A stretch of 64,000 nt of DNA from Chaenocephalus aceratus (lineage: Eukaryota; Chordata; Actinopteri; Perciformes; Channichthyidae). The stretch is from contig JAMFTG010000051.1 in assembly GCA_023974075.1 (NCBI GenBank), positions 591,001-655,000 on the forward strand. The letters are read 5' to 3'. The notes below the pieces were generated by a model. That model saw only the letters and a program-made list of their open reading frames with translations, did not search any database and was not told the DNA's origin. The translations under genes and the position numbers were made by a program. Each line of letters begins with the position of its first letter. Position 1 is the stretch's first letter. Shown here piece by piece: positions 62,180 through 64,000 of the stretch.

Positions 62180-62309
62180 CTTGGTAAAATGTATTTTTTT
62201 ATGAAAATGTGTTGAATGTTGTGTTTTTTCAATTAAACAACAATTACAAAACGAAAATGTGTTTTTTTTTTTTTGCTTTCATATATAGTAATACATATAT
62301 TGTAAACTA

Positions 62310-62391
62310 AACATTTAAAGTGTATCATGTGCTCTCATTGTATGCTCTGTTTTGTTTTTTTTTAGATGTAATGCATCTTTTGTGTCCGACA
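62310..62391. repeat. Direct repeat flanking gene W, right copy
   Basis: Matches 60632-60700 (GTGTATCATGTGCTCT, GATGTAATGCATCTTTTGTG). It abuts the inner end of inverted repeat arm 2. Confidence 0.6.
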
Positions 62392-62652
62392 ATCGTGTTG
62401 CCTCTGGTCGGGTAGACTGCCTCGGCATCCTTTGCAGATTTCTTCTCTGTACCGATAGATCACCATCTCCAGAATATGAAACAATTCCAATTTCACTGTG
62501 TCCCTAAACAGAGACTTCTTGACCCGAGGAGTAGCATCAGCAGCAGTAGCACTGCAAGATTCGGGTTTCCCAAATGGTGGTGTTGATGGTAGTTCAAGAG
62601 TCTGTTCCTGGATGCAACTCGCGGGGGGAGTCTTGGTTTTTCTCAGATCCAT
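62362..62652 (-). pseudogene. Unknown gene Y, copy 2, 5' part
   Basis: The start MDLRKTKTPPASCIQEQTLE is at 62652. This copy keeps the EMVIYRYREEICKGCRG segment that is broken in copy 1, including CKGCRGSLPDQRQHDC. Homology to copy 1 ends right after that motif, at the arm boundary, and eight unrelated codons then lead to a stop. The C-terminal helical part is missing. Confidence 0.6.
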
Positions 62653-62745
62653 GGCTAGTTTACAACTGTCGTCTTAGTAGGGTCTTTCGTTGTAGATTAT
62701 TTGGAGTGGAGGGTGGGGCTTATTGCTTTGAATGGGGGGAGTCAT
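62653..62745 (-). promoter_or_regulatory. Promoter-like block of gene Y copy 2
   Basis: Inverted counterpart of 55713-55805, with the AAGCAATAAGCCCCACCCTCC and ACGACAGTTGTAAACTAGCC phrases before the ATG. Confidence 0.55.
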
Positions 62746-63589
62746 TTAAAGAATTGAGAGTTTTTAGAAAAAAGTTCTGTAAGTGTTGTAGCTTTTTCAT
62801 CTCATCTCCAGCAATAGGTCATCATTTAAGAACAAGTAATAGTTTTGTCAAGATTCTACGGAAAAAAGTCAAAAAGTATAGTTTGTCAGAAATATGGAAA
62901 AGTCATTGTGTACAAAATAGTATGTTGAAAATCAAAAAAAAAAAATATGCAAATTAATGAATATTTACCCTGTTCTAAAGTTTTGCACCCCTTAAGGAAA
63001 AACCCCTTCCTTACCAAGTACTTCATATTATACCCTTTTGTTAAGTGTTGCTTACATCAAGGTGTATGTTAAAGTATCTTGGTAGCAGAAAAAATAACAA
63101 AAAATATGTAAGGTTATCAGAAAAAAGAAAAAACCTTGTTTAACTGAACAAGTGTTTCACACGCCAAAGTGTGTCTAAAAGTATCTTAGTACCACAAGAA
63201 AAAAGAGAAGAAAGCGTTGATGTTAGCAAAAACTGGATTGTTCCACTGAAATAATAAATAAATAATTTCAGAAAGTGCGTTTGAAAAGAAAATGTATTCA
63301 GATAAAAGTATTTTGTTAGACTATTAAGTCCAAGATGGTTACATTTACCCCCTAACCCATTTGTATTATATGTTTGTTTTCCTAATAAAAACAGGGTCAT
63401 CTGAATACCTTTTGTCTCCAGACTTTTTTTTTTTACATTTTGTAAAAATCTTTAAATATTTGTAGAGATCAAACACTGTGGTTAGAATGAGTGTCTTTAT
63501 GACGTCTCTCAACCGTTAGATAACACATTTTCGTAAGACATCCCCGACTCTCTTTTTACATAGGTAGAAAGCACAATGTTTTTCTTTGA
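62746..63589 (-). other. Arm 2 counterpart of the Z-to-Y interval
   Basis: Complement of about 54830-55713, including the paired 36-bp repeats and a decayed gene Z region (63140-63400 open on the minus strand). No intact gene is present. Confidence 0.5.
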
Positions 63590-63633
63590 GGGGTCCTTAG
63601 TTTTAAATGATCTGGTGAGGAGGGTGTGACTTG

Positions 63634-64000
63634 TTATGTTGAGTGGGACGCGGAGTCCTCTGTAAAAGTGAGAGTCTTTTTCACCAGTATAATGTCCATC
63701 GATGTCTGACTCTGTTTAAAAAGTTCTTTAAGCTTTGTAGCTTTTCCATCAATCATTTTCAGCCAAGCAGTCAGAGGCACCCGCAAGGATGTCTGAAAAA
63801 CCCCGCACGTAGAGTTGAAATACTCCAAAACAAAATCATCAGAGGGGTCCTTCCCCAGCGTCTCCAAATGGCTTGCGCGGTAATACCATCGCCCCGATGG
63901 TCCGCTTTTAGTTTCCCAGACGGTGCTTGTCAGGACTCTTCTCACTTCTGGCAGCGGGGAAATAACTCCTTCTTCCTCCACATTGAGGGGCGACGGTGAA
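63634..64000 (-). CDS. Unknown gene X, arm 2 copy, 3' part, open to the window edge
   Basis: The frame is open from the window edge to the stop at 63636-63634. It includes RWYYRASHLETLGKDPSDDF and FNSTCGVFQTSLRVPLTAWL and ends SASHST. It has TGG where arm 1 has a nonsense TAG, and an uninterrupted TTAA at the piggyBac target. The part visible here is therefore intact. The second conserved segment also resembles a PC4-type strand-turn-LT..W pattern, at low certainty. Confidence 0.55.
   Translation of the reverse strand, partial: SPSPLNVEEEGVISPLPEVRRVLTSTVWETKSGPSGRWYYRASHLETLGKDPSDDFVLEYFNSTCGVFQTSLRVPLTAWLKMIDGKATKLKELFKQSQTSMDIILVKKTLTFTEDSASHST

Larger units (their letters stand above)
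62391..64000 (-). repeat. Inverted repeat arm 2
   Basis: Complement of 41870-42142 joined to 54687-56057, with many small differences. The arm runs to the window edge, so its outer limit is unknown. Confidence 0.9.

Overview
The window is vertebrate, almost certainly teleost, genomic DNA. It carries a spliced interferon-induced TPR (IFIT) gene, three copies of an egg-coat zona pellucida ZP3-type gene with ten exons each, and typical fish repeats (hAT elements with 8-bp target duplications, L1- and L2-type LINEs, a tRNA-derived SINE, piggyBac, an LTR retroelement). Most of the sequence is repeats. Only one IFIT gene and one ZP3 copy look intact.

Layout. 1-6.8 kb: AT-rich DNA, a CAAT microsatellite, a hAT element nested in another hAT, and the IFIT gene (minus strand) with ISRE-like promoter motifs. 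6.8-38.7 kb: three direct copies of a ZP3 unit (A 6.8-12.3, B 25.7-33.3, C 35.0-38.7 kb). Copy A is broken by a 1-bp insertion and a 41-bp deletion that removes a splice acceptor. Copy B is broken by a 7-bp deletion and a nonsense codon. Copy C has no lesion that I can see, apart from an unexplained phase at its last splice junction. The copies are separated by LINE and DNA-transposon debris. Copy B carries a 2.1-kb hAT insertion whose empty site is preserved in copy A.

39-64 kb: a different kind of region, which I could not assign to a known family. It holds several decayed unknown genes (called X, Y, Z and W here) in multiple copies. Each is preceded by a variant of the same promoter-like block, and genes Y and W even share their first seven codons. 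Two arms of about 1.6 kb (41.9-42.1 plus 54.7-56.1 kb, and 62.4-64.0 kb) form an inverted repeat around a 6.3-kb centre. That centre holds a 92-bp tandem array, a 690-bp tandem array with paired AGGTCA half-sites, and a gene with a very basic K/R-rich segment. This looks most like an endogenous DNA-virus-like or large mobile element, but no hallmark replication or capsid gene is visible.

One arm is split by a 12.5-kb piggyBac element with exact TTAA duplication. The other arm preserves the empty site. The piggyBac encodes a spliced transposase with all three catalytic aspartates but one in-frame stop. Inside it, a TG-repeat tract was split by a 7.4-kb LTR retroelement with nearly identical 706-bp LTRs and no recognisable gag or pol. 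The insertion order can therefore be read from the sequence: unknown gene X, then piggyBac, then LTR element.
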